NCBI RefSeq assembly: GCF_019443745.1
Contig: NZ_CP050948.1
Span: 930,001-994,000 of the forward strand
Direction: 5' to 3'
From: Iamia sp. SCSIO 61187
Lineage (GTDB): Bacteria > Actinomycetota > Acidimicrobiia > Acidimicrobiales > Iamiaceae
DNA length: 64,000 nt
Shown here: positions 58,047 to 64,000 of the stretch, one piece after another
How positions within the stretch are numbered: position 1 is the first letter of the stretch
Layout: each line of letters begins with the position of its first letter
The notes under the pieces: generated by a model
Database searches by the model: none
What the model was told of the DNA's origin: nothing
The model's input: the letters and a program-made list of their open reading frames with translations, nothing else
Program-made: the position numbers and the translations under genes

Positions 58047-58652
58047 TCAACGACAGTGGCCCCATGTGGCGCGACCGATGTCGACAAGGTCGTCGAGCGG
58101 GTGGGGTTCGCCGGGTGGTGAACCAGCCGCCGAGTGCCACAGCTGGAGGTGGCCGCGGTTGCAGAAGAGATCGGCTCTGGAGCAGAACTCGTCGATGAGC
58201 TGGTTGCCGCAGGATTCGAGAGCGGGGAGCCATCCCCACGGTTCGGCGGCGGGGGCATGGCCGGCGATGAAGGTCACGACGATCGTTGCATGGCAGTACC
58301 CGCAGCGGGTGGCGGCGACGGCGTCGAGGCCGAGCGCGGCGGGGATGCCGACGGCGTCGAACGCGCACCAGGTGTGCCGATCATCGCCATCGATCGTGAG
58401 TGTGTGCTTCGTCGGACGAGTCGTGAGACCAGCGATCCCGTCGACACGGCCGTCGGTGACCGTGGCCGCTTGGCGGGCGAGAAGGCTGTCGATGACGACT
58501 TGCACGCGTTCCGGCGCGAGACCGGCGGCACTGCCGAGCTCGGTCGCTGTGAGACGTTGTCCGGCGCGGATCGCCGCGAGGCCCGCGCGTTGAACGGCGA
58601 GTTCGTCGCGGTGCCCGTCGAGCGGCAAAGTCCGGTCAGGCGCTGTGGTCAC
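58047..58652 (-). CDS. merB: Organomercurial lyase (MerB-like)
   Basis: 201 residues from GTG 58652. The N-terminal winged-helix part (TATELGSAAGLAPERVQVVI) is followed by the catalytic domain with HTWCAFDAVGIPAALG. Cys96 and Asp99 fall at the same positions as in characterised MerB. A second catalytic Cys is supplied by DEFCSRADLFC (Cys157). MerB cleaves the carbon-mercury bond and hands Hg(II) to the reductase. Its start overlaps the stop of the IS-interrupted membrane gene by GTGA, so its expression may now be reduced. Confidence 0.8.
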   Translation of the reverse strand: MTTAPDRTLPLDGHRDELAVQRAGLAAIRAGQRLTATELGSAAGLAPERVQVVIDSLLARQAATVTDGRVDGIAGLTTRPTKHTLTIDGDDRHTWCAFDAVGIPAALGLDAVAATRCGYCHATIVVTFIAGHAPAAEPWGWLPALESCGNQLIDEFCSRADLFCNRGHLQLWHSAAGSPPGEPHPLDDLVDIGRATWGHCR

Positions 58653-58702
58653 GATGTGGCTCTGTCTGTGGCGGCGCCCGGGAGGCCCTCAACGTCACAG
58701 CA

Positions 58703-60143
58703 GGGCCTGTCAGATGGTCTGTGTAGGAGCTCCTCTTCCATGAGGTAGTGAACGTGTCCATGACCGATGACGAGGTCGAGCGGTCGGCTGAGCGGGCTGC
58801 TGTGCAGCAGCTCGTCGATGCCGGACTGCTCGACGATCTGATGTCCCGGGTTGATGCCGGGGAGGTGCAGCTGACCGGCGAGGGCGGCTTCTTGCCCGAG
58901 ATGATCAAGGCCGTCCTCGAACGGGGTCTGGCCGCTGAGCTGACCGGCCATCTCGGCTACGAGCGGGGCGACCCGGCCGGACGGGGGTCGGGGAACTCGC
59001 GCAACGGCTCCACGCCGAAGACGGTGGCGACCGAGGTCGGCGATGTCGATCTGGCCACGCCCCGGGACCGGCTCGGGACCTTCGAACCCCGGCTGGTCCC
59101 GAAGGGCGCCCGGCGGACCGGGGGCCTCGACGAGATGATCATCTCGCTCTACGCCGGCGGCATGACCATCCGCGACATCGGCGCTCACCTGGCCCGGACG
59201 CTGGGCACCGAGCTGAGCCACGAGACGATCTCGAAGATCACCGACGCCGTGCTCGAGGAGGTCAAGGCCTGGCAGAGCAGGCCGCTCGAGGAGCTCTACC
59301 CGGTGATCTACCTCGACGCTCTGGTGGTCAAGGTCCGAGACGGCCATCAGGTCCGCAACAAGGCCGCCCACATCGCCGTCGGCGTCGATCTCGACGGCAT
59401 CAAGCACGTGCTGGGGATCTGGGTCCAGGCCAACGAAGGGGCCAAGTTCTGGGCGGCGGTCTGCGCCGAGCTGGCCAACAGGGGCGTCCGAGACGTCCTC
59501 ATCGTCTGCTGCGACGGGCTCACCGGGTTCCCCGAGGCCATCGAGGCGACCTGGCCCCAGGCCACCGTGCAGACCTGCGTCGTGCACCTCATCCGGGCCT
59601 CGATGCGCTTCGTGTCCTACAAGGACCGCCGAGCCGTCGCCGCTGCGCTCAAGCTCGTCTACACCGCCCCCAACGCCGAGGTCGCCGAGGCCGCCTTGCT
59701 CGAGTTCGCCGAGTCAGACCTCGGTCAGCGCTACCCGGCCACGGTCTCGACCTGGACCGCCGCGTGGGAGCGGTTCATCCCGTTCCTCGAGTTCCCGCCG
59801 GCGCTGCGCAAGGTGATCTACACGACCAACACGATCGAGTCGCTGAACTACCAGCTCCGCAAGATCATCAAGAACCGCGGTCACTTCCCCAACGACGACG
59901 CCGTCGTGAAGCTCCTCTGGCTCGCCATCCGAGACATCGAAGACAAGCGGGCCCGCCAACGCGCCGCCGAAGCCGGCAAGGCCCGCAACAAGCGCACCGC
60001 CCCCGGCCACCTGGTCGAAGGCGCCGCCACCCACGGATGGCGACCCGCCCTCGGCGCCCTCACCATCGCCTACCCCGACCGCCTCGCCGGCCGGATCTGA
60101 CCCCCCAACCACGAGCTGCTTACACAGAAGTCTTGACAGGCCC
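58703..60143 (+). mobile_element. IS256-family insertion sequence, copy 2 (1441 bp)
   Basis: Same length and inverted repeats (GGGCCTGTCA...) as copy 1, flanked by an 8-bp duplication TCACAGCA (58695-58702 and 60144-60151). The transposase is on the plus strand. Copies 1 and 2 face each other as inverted repeats 30 kb apart. Confidence 0.95.
58748..60100 (+). CDS. IS256-family transposase (copy 2)
   Basis: 450 residues, identical to the protein of copy 1, with the same DDE landmarks (YLDALVV, VLIVCCDGL, TNTIESLNYQL). ATG 58748 lies 45 bp inside the left end. No lesion seen, so this element should be active. Confidence 0.95.
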   Translation: MNVSMTDDEVERSAERAAVQQLVDAGLLDDLMSRVDAGEVQLTGEGGFLPEMIKAVLERGLAAELTGHLGYERGDPAGRGSGNSRNGSTPKTVATEVGDVDLATPRDRLGTFEPRLVPKGARRTGGLDEMIISLYAGGMTIRDIGAHLARTLGTELSHETISKITDAVLEEVKAWQSRPLEELYPVIYLDALVVKVRDGHQVRNKAAHIAVGVDLDGIKHVLGIWVQANEGAKFWAAVCAELANRGVRDVLIVCCDGLTGFPEAIEATWPQATVQTCVVHLIRASMRFVSYKDRRAVAAALKLVYTAPNAEVAEAALLEFAESDLGQRYPATVSTWTAAWERFIPFLEFPPALRKVIYTTNTIESLNYQLRKIIKNRGHFPNDDAVVKLLWLAIRDIEDKRARQRAAEAGKARNKRTAPGHLVEGAATHGWRPALGALTIAYPDRLAGRI

Positions 60144-60345
60144 TCACAGCAGGCGTGAGCGTCGTGTCGCCGGGCGACGACGAGCGCGCCGACGAGAAGC
60201 CCCGCCACCACGCCGAGCCCGATCGATCCGCCCATCCATCTGACGGTGACCGGCAGGCTTCCGGCCGTGGCGAGGGCGGTCAACGAGCAACACAGCGCCA
60301 TGCCCACTGCGGACACGGCACCGAACCGGACCGCGTCGGGCGCTC

Positions 60346-60642
60346 TCACAGGCCCATGGCCTCGCGAAGCTGTTCCGTGGACGGCGCGCCCTGGACGCCG
60401 TCGGCCGACACGAACACCCGACATGCCCACGACGTCTCGGTGCCCGGCTCGACGAACGGGTCGACACCGTCGATGAGAATCGTCGGCGAGCCGTGCAATC
60501 CTGCAGCTTCCGCTTCGCCCGGGTCGGCGACACGTTGGCTGACCACGCGGATCTCGGGATCACCGTCGCTGACCTCGCGCACGCGTTGCTCGGCGAGGCC
60601 GACGTTCGGGCAGTCCTCGAAATACAGGATGCGAACCTCCAT
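60346..60642 (-). CDS. Thioredoxin-fold protein of the mer operon
   Basis: 98 residues from ATG 60642. VRILYFEDCPNVGLAEQRVR is the start of a small thioredoxin-like protein with a single Cys in place of CxxC. LHGSPTILIDGVDPFVEPGT is the cis-Pro loop region of the fold. Such proteins sit beside merB or MerR genes in many actinobacteria. The ATG lies 6 nt from the -10 of the promoter at 60649-60680, so the transcript is probably leaderless. First gene of the minus-strand merB operon. Confidence 0.75.
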   Translation of the reverse strand: MEVRILYFEDCPNVGLAEQRVREVSDGDPEIRVVSQRVADPGEAEAAGLHGSPTILIDGVDPFVEPGTETSWACRVFVSADGVQGAPSTEQLREAMGL

Positions 60643-60648
60643 GCGCCC

Positions 60649-60692
60649 ACCCTAAACCTTCCCGTGCACTGGAAGGTCAAGGGGTCTAGGGT
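60649..60692. promoter_or_regulatory. Divergent MerR-type promoter/operator
   Basis: Minus strand: TTGACC (60680-60675), 20-nt spacer, TAGGGT (60654-60649). The dyad ACCTTCC/GGAAGGT fills the spacer. On the plus strand a TAGGGT (60687-60692) lies 6 nt before the GTG of MerR gene 3. Both genes would be made from leaderless mRNAs and share one operator. Confidence 0.65.
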
Positions 60693-60698
60693 TCGCTC

Positions 60699-61097
60699 GT
60701 GCGCATCGGTGAGCTGAGCGAACGCAGTGGCGTGCCCACCAAGACCATCAGGTACTGGGAGCAATCCGGGCTCGTCGCCGAACCTGCTCGCACCGGTTCC
60801 GGCTACCGCGACTACCACGATGACACGCTCGCGGTGTTGCGCTTCGTGCGATCCGCGCAGGCGGCAGGCTTCACCGTCGCCGAGATCGCGCAGATCATCG
60901 ACATCCGCTCCCGTGGCGAGGCGCCCTGCGAACACGTGACCACGTTGATCGACCGGCACCTCGCGGACATCGACCAGCGCTTGGCCGAGCTGCGCCAGGT
61001 CCGCACCCAACTGCGAGCACTCGCCGCCAACGCCAACGCGCTCGACCCGGCGCGCTGCACCGACTCCCCCGTCTGCCAGATCATCGACAGCACCTGA
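60699..61097 (+). CDS. MerR-family regulator 3
   Basis: 132 residues from GTG 60699. MRIGELSERSGVPTKTIRYW and GSGYRDYHDD form the winged helix. Metal-site Cys are Cys77 (APCEHV), Cys120 and Cys126 (ARCTDSPVC). The CxxxxxC pair near the C-terminus is of the kind seen in metal-sensing MerR proteins. It is divergent from the thioredoxin-like/merB operon, which it should activate. Confidence 0.85.
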   Translation: MRIGELSERSGVPTKTIRYWEQSGLVAEPARTGSGYRDYHDDTLAVLRFVRSAQAAGFTVAEIAQIIDIRSRGEAPCEHVTTLIDRHLADIDQRLAELRQVRTQLRALAANANALDPARCTDSPVCQIIDST

Positions 61098-61296
61098 CCA
61101 ACCGCGCCTGCCACGCGAGTTCAATTTCCTCGACCCAAGCGGAAGCTGTGTGCGGATCGGGCGCAACAGCTGAACTGGGCCCGGAGGTCACCAGCGATCG
61201 GTCGCTGTACTCCCAGCAGCCGAAAGCAGACTCAGCTGGAGGCGCGCATCTGCCGGAAGCGGCGCCGCCAGGGGTGGCAGTCGAGTTGCTTGCTGC

Positions 61297-61815
61297 GTGA
61301 CCGACGACCCGGCCCGAGTCCGCTCCGCGATGATGAGAACCATGGCCGACCCCTCCCGTCGCTTCACGGCGACCGTTGTCAGCAACGCAAAGCGGCGCGT
61401 CCTCGTACCGCTTCCCTTCGCGCCCGACGACGCCTGGGGCCACAAGCCCTCGCATCCCGTGGCCGGCTCCGTGAACGGCATGGGTGTCCGAGCCGTCGTC
61501 GAAGCGATCGACGACGGATGGGGGATCGTGCTCGGACCGGCGTGGCGACGCGACTGCGGAATCGCTCCCGGTGACGAGGTCGACGTCGTTCTCTACCCCG
61601 AAGGGCCCCAACGCGACGACCTTGCCGATGACATCGCCGCAGCGCTCGCGGCCGAACCCGACGCCGCTGCGTTCTTCGACGGGCTGGCCCAGTTCTACCG
61701 CCGCGCCTACCTCCGCTGGATCGACGCCACCAAGCGTCGACCAGACCTTCGCGCCGAACGCATCGTCGAAGTCGTCGACCTTCTCAAGGCGGGCATCAAG
61801 GAACGTCCCCGGTGA
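61297..61815 (+). CDS. DUF1905 / YdeI-OmpD-associated family protein
   Basis: Up to 172 residues; starts at GTG 61297 or, more likely, ATG 61342 (ADPSRRFTATVVSNAKRRVL), since homologous domains begin there. DUF1905 features: FTATVV, VPLPFAPDDAW, GSVNGMGVRAVVEAIDDGWG, GDEVDVVLYPEGPQRDDLAD. YdeI-like C-terminus: FFDGLAQFYRRAYLRWIDAT followed by KRRPDLRAERIVEVVDLLKAG. Cellular role unknown; widespread chromosomal-type gene, here near the island end. Confidence 0.8.
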   Translation: MTDDPARVRSAMMRTMADPSRRFTATVVSNAKRRVLVPLPFAPDDAWGHKPSHPVAGSVNGMGVRAVVEAIDDGWGIVLGPAWRRDCGIAPGDEVDVVLYPEGPQRDDLADDIAAALAAEPDAAAFFDGLAQFYRRAYLRWIDATKRRPDLRAERIVEVVDLLKAGIKERPR

Positions 61816-61967
61816 GAGGCAACTGCGACGGTGCTCAGCGAACGATGAGCGACCCGAAGTCCGGTCGCCGTGGGCAACTCAAGGCTTCTACACTCTCTTC
61901 TACACCGCGGGCTGGGATTCGCTGGTCCGCAGTGGTACGGACTGGCACGACGAATGCGCGAAAGCCC

Positions 61968-62012
61968 CTCATAACCCGAAGGTCGTGGGTTCAAATCCCA
62001 CCCCCGCCACCA
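61968..62012 (+). other. Attachment site: 3' half of a tRNA-Met(CAT) gene, copy 2
   Basis: 45 nt from CTCATAA through T-arm GTGGG-TTCAAAT-CCCAC and CCCCGCC to A-CCA. It differs from copy 1 by compensated changes in the T-stem (GTGGG/CCCAC against GCAGG/CCTGC), so it derives from a slightly different tRNA-Met. About 90 bp before it and 150 bp after it are also similar to site 1. Confidence 0.75.
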
Positions 62013-62027
62013 TTTGAATGTGCTGGT

Positions 62028-62055
62028 CAGGCCCCACTTCTCGGAGTGGGGCCTG
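62028..62055. terminator. Terminator hairpin beside att site 2
   Basis: CAGGCCCCACT, 6-nt loop, AGTGGGGCCTG, the same hairpin as at 51908-51935 with one loop change. Confidence 0.65.
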
Positions 62056-62074
62056 CTGCTTGTTCGGGGTGGGG

Positions 62075-62158
62075 TCTACCGGGTGATCTACCGGCTCGGG
62101 CGGGTGCGGCTCGCTGACCTGGGGCTTCGTTCGGATCGTGCCGGTAGACGTCTACCGG
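62075..62158. repeat. TCTACCGG repeats and 18-bp palindrome at att 2
   Basis: TCTACCGG at 62075 and 62087, then the palindrome CCGGTAGAC/GTCTACCGG at 62141-62158 over the integrase 2 stop codon. Same order and 12-nt repeat spacing as at att site 1. Confidence 0.5.
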
Positions 62159-63291
62159 GCGTGGGCGGCGAGGAGGGCGGCGAACTGCTGGGCGGCCGCC
62201 GCGCTCATCCCGGGGAGCAGGTGCTGGTAGGTGTGGATGGTGAAGGCGACGTTGGCGTGGCCGAGCCGTTCGCTGACGACCTTGACGGGCACGCCGTCCA
62301 TGATCAGCAGCGAGGCGTGGGTGTGGCGCAGGTCGTGGAAGCGGATCCGTGTCAGGTCGGGCATCGTCCGCTGGAGGCGGTCGAAGAGCTGGCTGAGGGA
62401 CTCGGGGTTGAGGAACCGTCCGGCGGTGTTGAGGAACATCCAGTCATCCGCGCCGTGGGCCAGGCCTTCACGGCGCAGGTGTCGCCGCCACCGTGCAAGG
62501 ACATCCATCGTCGCGTCGTCGAGGTCGATGCAGCGGCGGCTGGTGCGCGTCTTGACCGGGAACTCGACCGGGTGGCCGGCGATGCTCTGGAGGGTGCGGC
62601 TGATCGACAGGCGCTGGTTCGTCCGGTCGAGATCGGACCACCTCAACCCGGCGACTTCACCGCGGCGCATCCCGGTGCAGGCAGTGAGGTGCAGCGCCGG
62701 GTACAGCCGGTGTCGGCGCGCCGAACCCAGGAACGACGCCAGTTCGGCAGCGGTCCAGGACCGGGGGACGGTGCGGGTCTGGCGCTTGTGGCGGGCGTTG
62801 GTGGCATAGGCGACGTTGCCGTCGACGAGCTGGCGGCGGATGGCCAGATCGAGGCTCGACCGCACGATCACGTGGACCTCGTGGACGGTCTTGGGGGCGA
62901 GGCCGGTGCCGTGTCGGCCGCCGGTCGTGGCGAGTTGGTCGTAGAGGCCGTCGAGGTGGTCGGCGCGAAGCCGCCGGAGCGGCACGTGGCCGATGGCGGG
63001 GTTGATGTAGTTGTCGACCATCCACGTGTAGCGGTACGAGGTGGACGCTCGAACGTGGCGTCGCTTGGTGGGCAACCAGGTGTCGGTGAGGAACTCGCCG
63101 AGATGGACCGGTCCACCCCGCCGCGGTGCTGAGCCGGCGGCGTCGCGTTCGATGCGGGCGGCCATCGCTTCGGCGTCGTGACGGTCCCGGCCGGCGGGAT
63201 GCCATCGTCGTCGTTCCCGGCCGGTGAGGGGGTCGAGGCCGTCGTAGGCGACGACGTAGAAGCGGTCCTTGCGTTCGATGATGTAGGCCAT
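62152..63291 (-). CDS. Tyrosine recombinase / integrase 2
   Basis: 379 residues from ATG 63291; longer in-frame starts are not supported because integrase 1 begins at the same residue. Catalytic landmarks as in integrase 1: TGMRRGEVAGLRWSDLD, FHDLRHTHASLLIMDGVPVK, LGHANVAFTIHTYQHLLPGM. The two proteins differ at scattered positions only, so they are recent paralogues with the same tRNA-Met target. It belongs to an element lying to the right of 62.0 kb. Confidence 0.93.
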   Translation of the reverse strand: MAYIIERKDRFYVVAYDGLDPLTGRERRRWHPAGRDRHDAEAMAARIERDAAGSAPRRGGPVHLGEFLTDTWLPTKRRHVRASTSYRYTWMVDNYINPAIGHVPLRRLRADHLDGLYDQLATTGGRHGTGLAPKTVHEVHVIVRSSLDLAIRRQLVDGNVAYATNARHKRQTRTVPRSWTAAELASFLGSARRHRLYPALHLTACTGMRRGEVAGLRWSDLDRTNQRLSISRTLQSIAGHPVEFPVKTRTSRRCIDLDDATMDVLARWRRHLRREGLAHGADDWMFLNTAGRFLNPESLSQLFDRLQRTMPDLTRIRFHDLRHTHASLLIMDGVPVKVVSERLGHANVAFTIHTYQHLLPGMSAAAAQQFAALLAAHAR

Positions 63292-63403
63292 CGCCGAAGC
63301 GTGGAAGGGTGACCACTTCGGTACCAACCCCACGAGCCCCTCGGGAAGATGACCTCCGCCGGGGGAGGTGCCCACACGCCAGCCTGGGCGGCTCGTCTCG
63401 GGG

Positions 63404-64000
63404 TCAGCTGGCTTGCATTGCGGCGGCCGGGCGGAAGGGCTCGGCGAGCTGGCCAGTGAGCGTGGTGGGGTAGTCGGGTCGTCCGGCGATGCCGAGGTCG
63501 TCGGAGGTGACCACGGCCCGGGTGTTTGCCGGGGTGTAGGTGCCCATGGCTCGGTCCCACAGGAGGGTGAAGAGCCCGAAGTTGACGTCGCCCTGGCCGG
63601 GGTAGCGAAGGTGGTGGAGGCGGTGCCCGGCGTTGATGGCCAGCCAGCGTTCGAGCGGGCCACTGATGTAGTCGATGTTGGCGTGTTGCACGAGGAGCTG
63701 GATGGCGACGCAGCCGGCGACCGCGACGGCGACGGGTTGGGGGATGCCGATGAGGAGGAGCGGGGCGACGCCGGCGGTCATCTCGATGGCTTGGTGGATC
63801 GGGTGCTTCATGAGCCCGTTGAGTCCGTAGAAGCGCGTCACGCTGTGATGGACGGCATGGAAACGCCACAGTCCACCGAAGCGGTGGCTGGCGGCGTGGG
63901 CGAAGGTGATGCCGGCGTCGAGCACCAACACCGCACCGAGGACTTGAACGACGAAGGGCAGGTCGCTCGGCCACAGGTCGGCGAGCGTGAGCGTGCTGGC
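63404..64000 (-). CDS. Fatty-acid hydroxylase / sterol-desaturase superfamily membrane protein (partial)
   Basis: 198 residues visible; the gene enters from the right window edge and ends at 63404. Histidine boxes HAASH, HAVHH and HRLHHLRYPGQGDVNFG are those of the di-iron FA-hydroxylase superfamily, with hydrophobic helices between (VLGAVLVLDAGITFAHAA; GVAPLLLIGIPQPVAVAVAG). It would act on a membrane lipid. The substrate cannot be read from the sequence. Confidence 0.8.
   Translation of the reverse strand, partial: ASTLTLADLWPSDLPFVVQVLGAVLVLDAGITFAHAASHRFGGLWRFHAVHHSVTRFYGLNGLMKHPIHQAIEMTAGVAPLLLIGIPQPVAVAVAGCVAIQLLVQHANIDYISGPLERWLAINAGHRLHHLRYPGQGDVNFGLFTLLWDRAMGTYTPANTRAVVTSDDLGIAGRPDYPTTLTGQLAEPFRPAAAMQAS

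Larger units (their letters stand above)
58649..60349 (-). pseudogene. Small membrane protein of the mer operon, split near its 3' end by IS copy 2
   Basis: From GTG 60349, overlapping the upstream stop, the gene encodes two membrane helices (GMALCCSLTALATAGSLPVT and GGSIGLGVVAGLLVGALVVA) and RRHDAHACC. It then meets the IS at 60143. Skipping the IS and one TCACAGCA duplication, the frame continues DVEGLPGAATDRATS to TGA 58649. CC in the first helix suggests a Hg(II) uptake protein. The insertion replaces only the last ~15 residues with IS-encoded sequence, so partial function is possible. Confidence 0.7.

Noticed and set aside
59714-60430. 238-codon minus-strand frame joining a membrane protein to IS sequence
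   Set aside because: Chimera created by the IS insertion; the native gene continues on the other side of the IS at 58702.
1-64000. CRISPR array or rRNA genes
   Set aside because: No regularly spaced short repeats and no rRNA-like stretches were seen anywhere in the window.

Overview
The window is high-GC DNA, dense in GTG starts and 4-bp ATGA/GTGA stop-start overlaps, with several promoters that appear to give leaderless mRNAs. Together with the actinobacterial-type Tad and SCO6880-like conjugation genes, this suggests an actinobacterium. The genus cannot be fixed from sequence alone. Almost everything here is accessory: the window reads as mobile elements stacked against each other, two of them marked by 3' halves of a tRNA-Met(CAT) gene.

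Layout. (1) 0-2.2 kb: the tail of an IS256-family transposase and three unrecognised minus-strand ORFs. (2) 2.5-14.1 kb: a sigma-like regulator, then a tightly coupled Tad/Flp-type pilus operon (lipoprotein, secreted protein, CpaB-like SAF protein, CpaE/TadZ, TadA, TadB, TadC, four small proteins with [DS]ERG^ leaders, and a 1033-residue LysM + BTAD protein). (3) 14.1-24.2 kb: a type IV secretion block (peptidoglycan hydrolase, VirB2-like, TcpC/VirB8-like, VirB6/TrbL-like, SCO6880-like, VirB4-like, primase) bracketed by two copies of a 557-bp inverted repeat. Each copy encodes an outward-facing array of tiny proteins (A, B, then C or C') separated by 42-nt tRNA-like elements. (4) 24.3-36.5 kb: a ribbon-helix-helix-like regulator, a VirD4/TraG coupling protein split by an intact IS256-family element, a very large adenine methylase-helicase (DarB-like), and small unknowns. 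(5) 36.2-51.7 kb: an AlpA-like HTH and a seven-gene operon: SNF2 helicase + DUF3883, two DUF1156 DNA methylases, a HEPN protein, a HEPN + DUF499 ATPase, a PD-(D/E)XK-like protein and an unknown. I read it as a helicase-methylase-ATPase antiphage system. (6) 51.8-62.0 kb: a mercury/organomercurial resistance island with its own tyrosine integrase, bounded by the two tRNA-Met 3' halves. (7) 62.0-64.0 kb: a second, paralogous integrase and a fatty-acid-hydroxylase-type membrane enzyme that runs off the end.

How it fits together. Regions 2-5 look like one integrative and conjugative element carrying a pilus, a mating channel, an anti-restriction-like giant protein and a defence operon. The T4SS and coupling-protein operons share a promoter motif. 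The coupling protein is broken by an IS, and I recognise no relaxase here, so autonomous transfer of this copy is doubtful. The mer island uses three MerR regulators and four promoters with 20-bp spacers. Its membrane-protein gene is split by the second copy of the same IS.

The two parts most likely to be new are the tRNA-like-punctuated small-protein arrays (14.1-14.9 and 23.3-24.1 kb) and the exact composition of the defence operon (36.7-51.7 kb).
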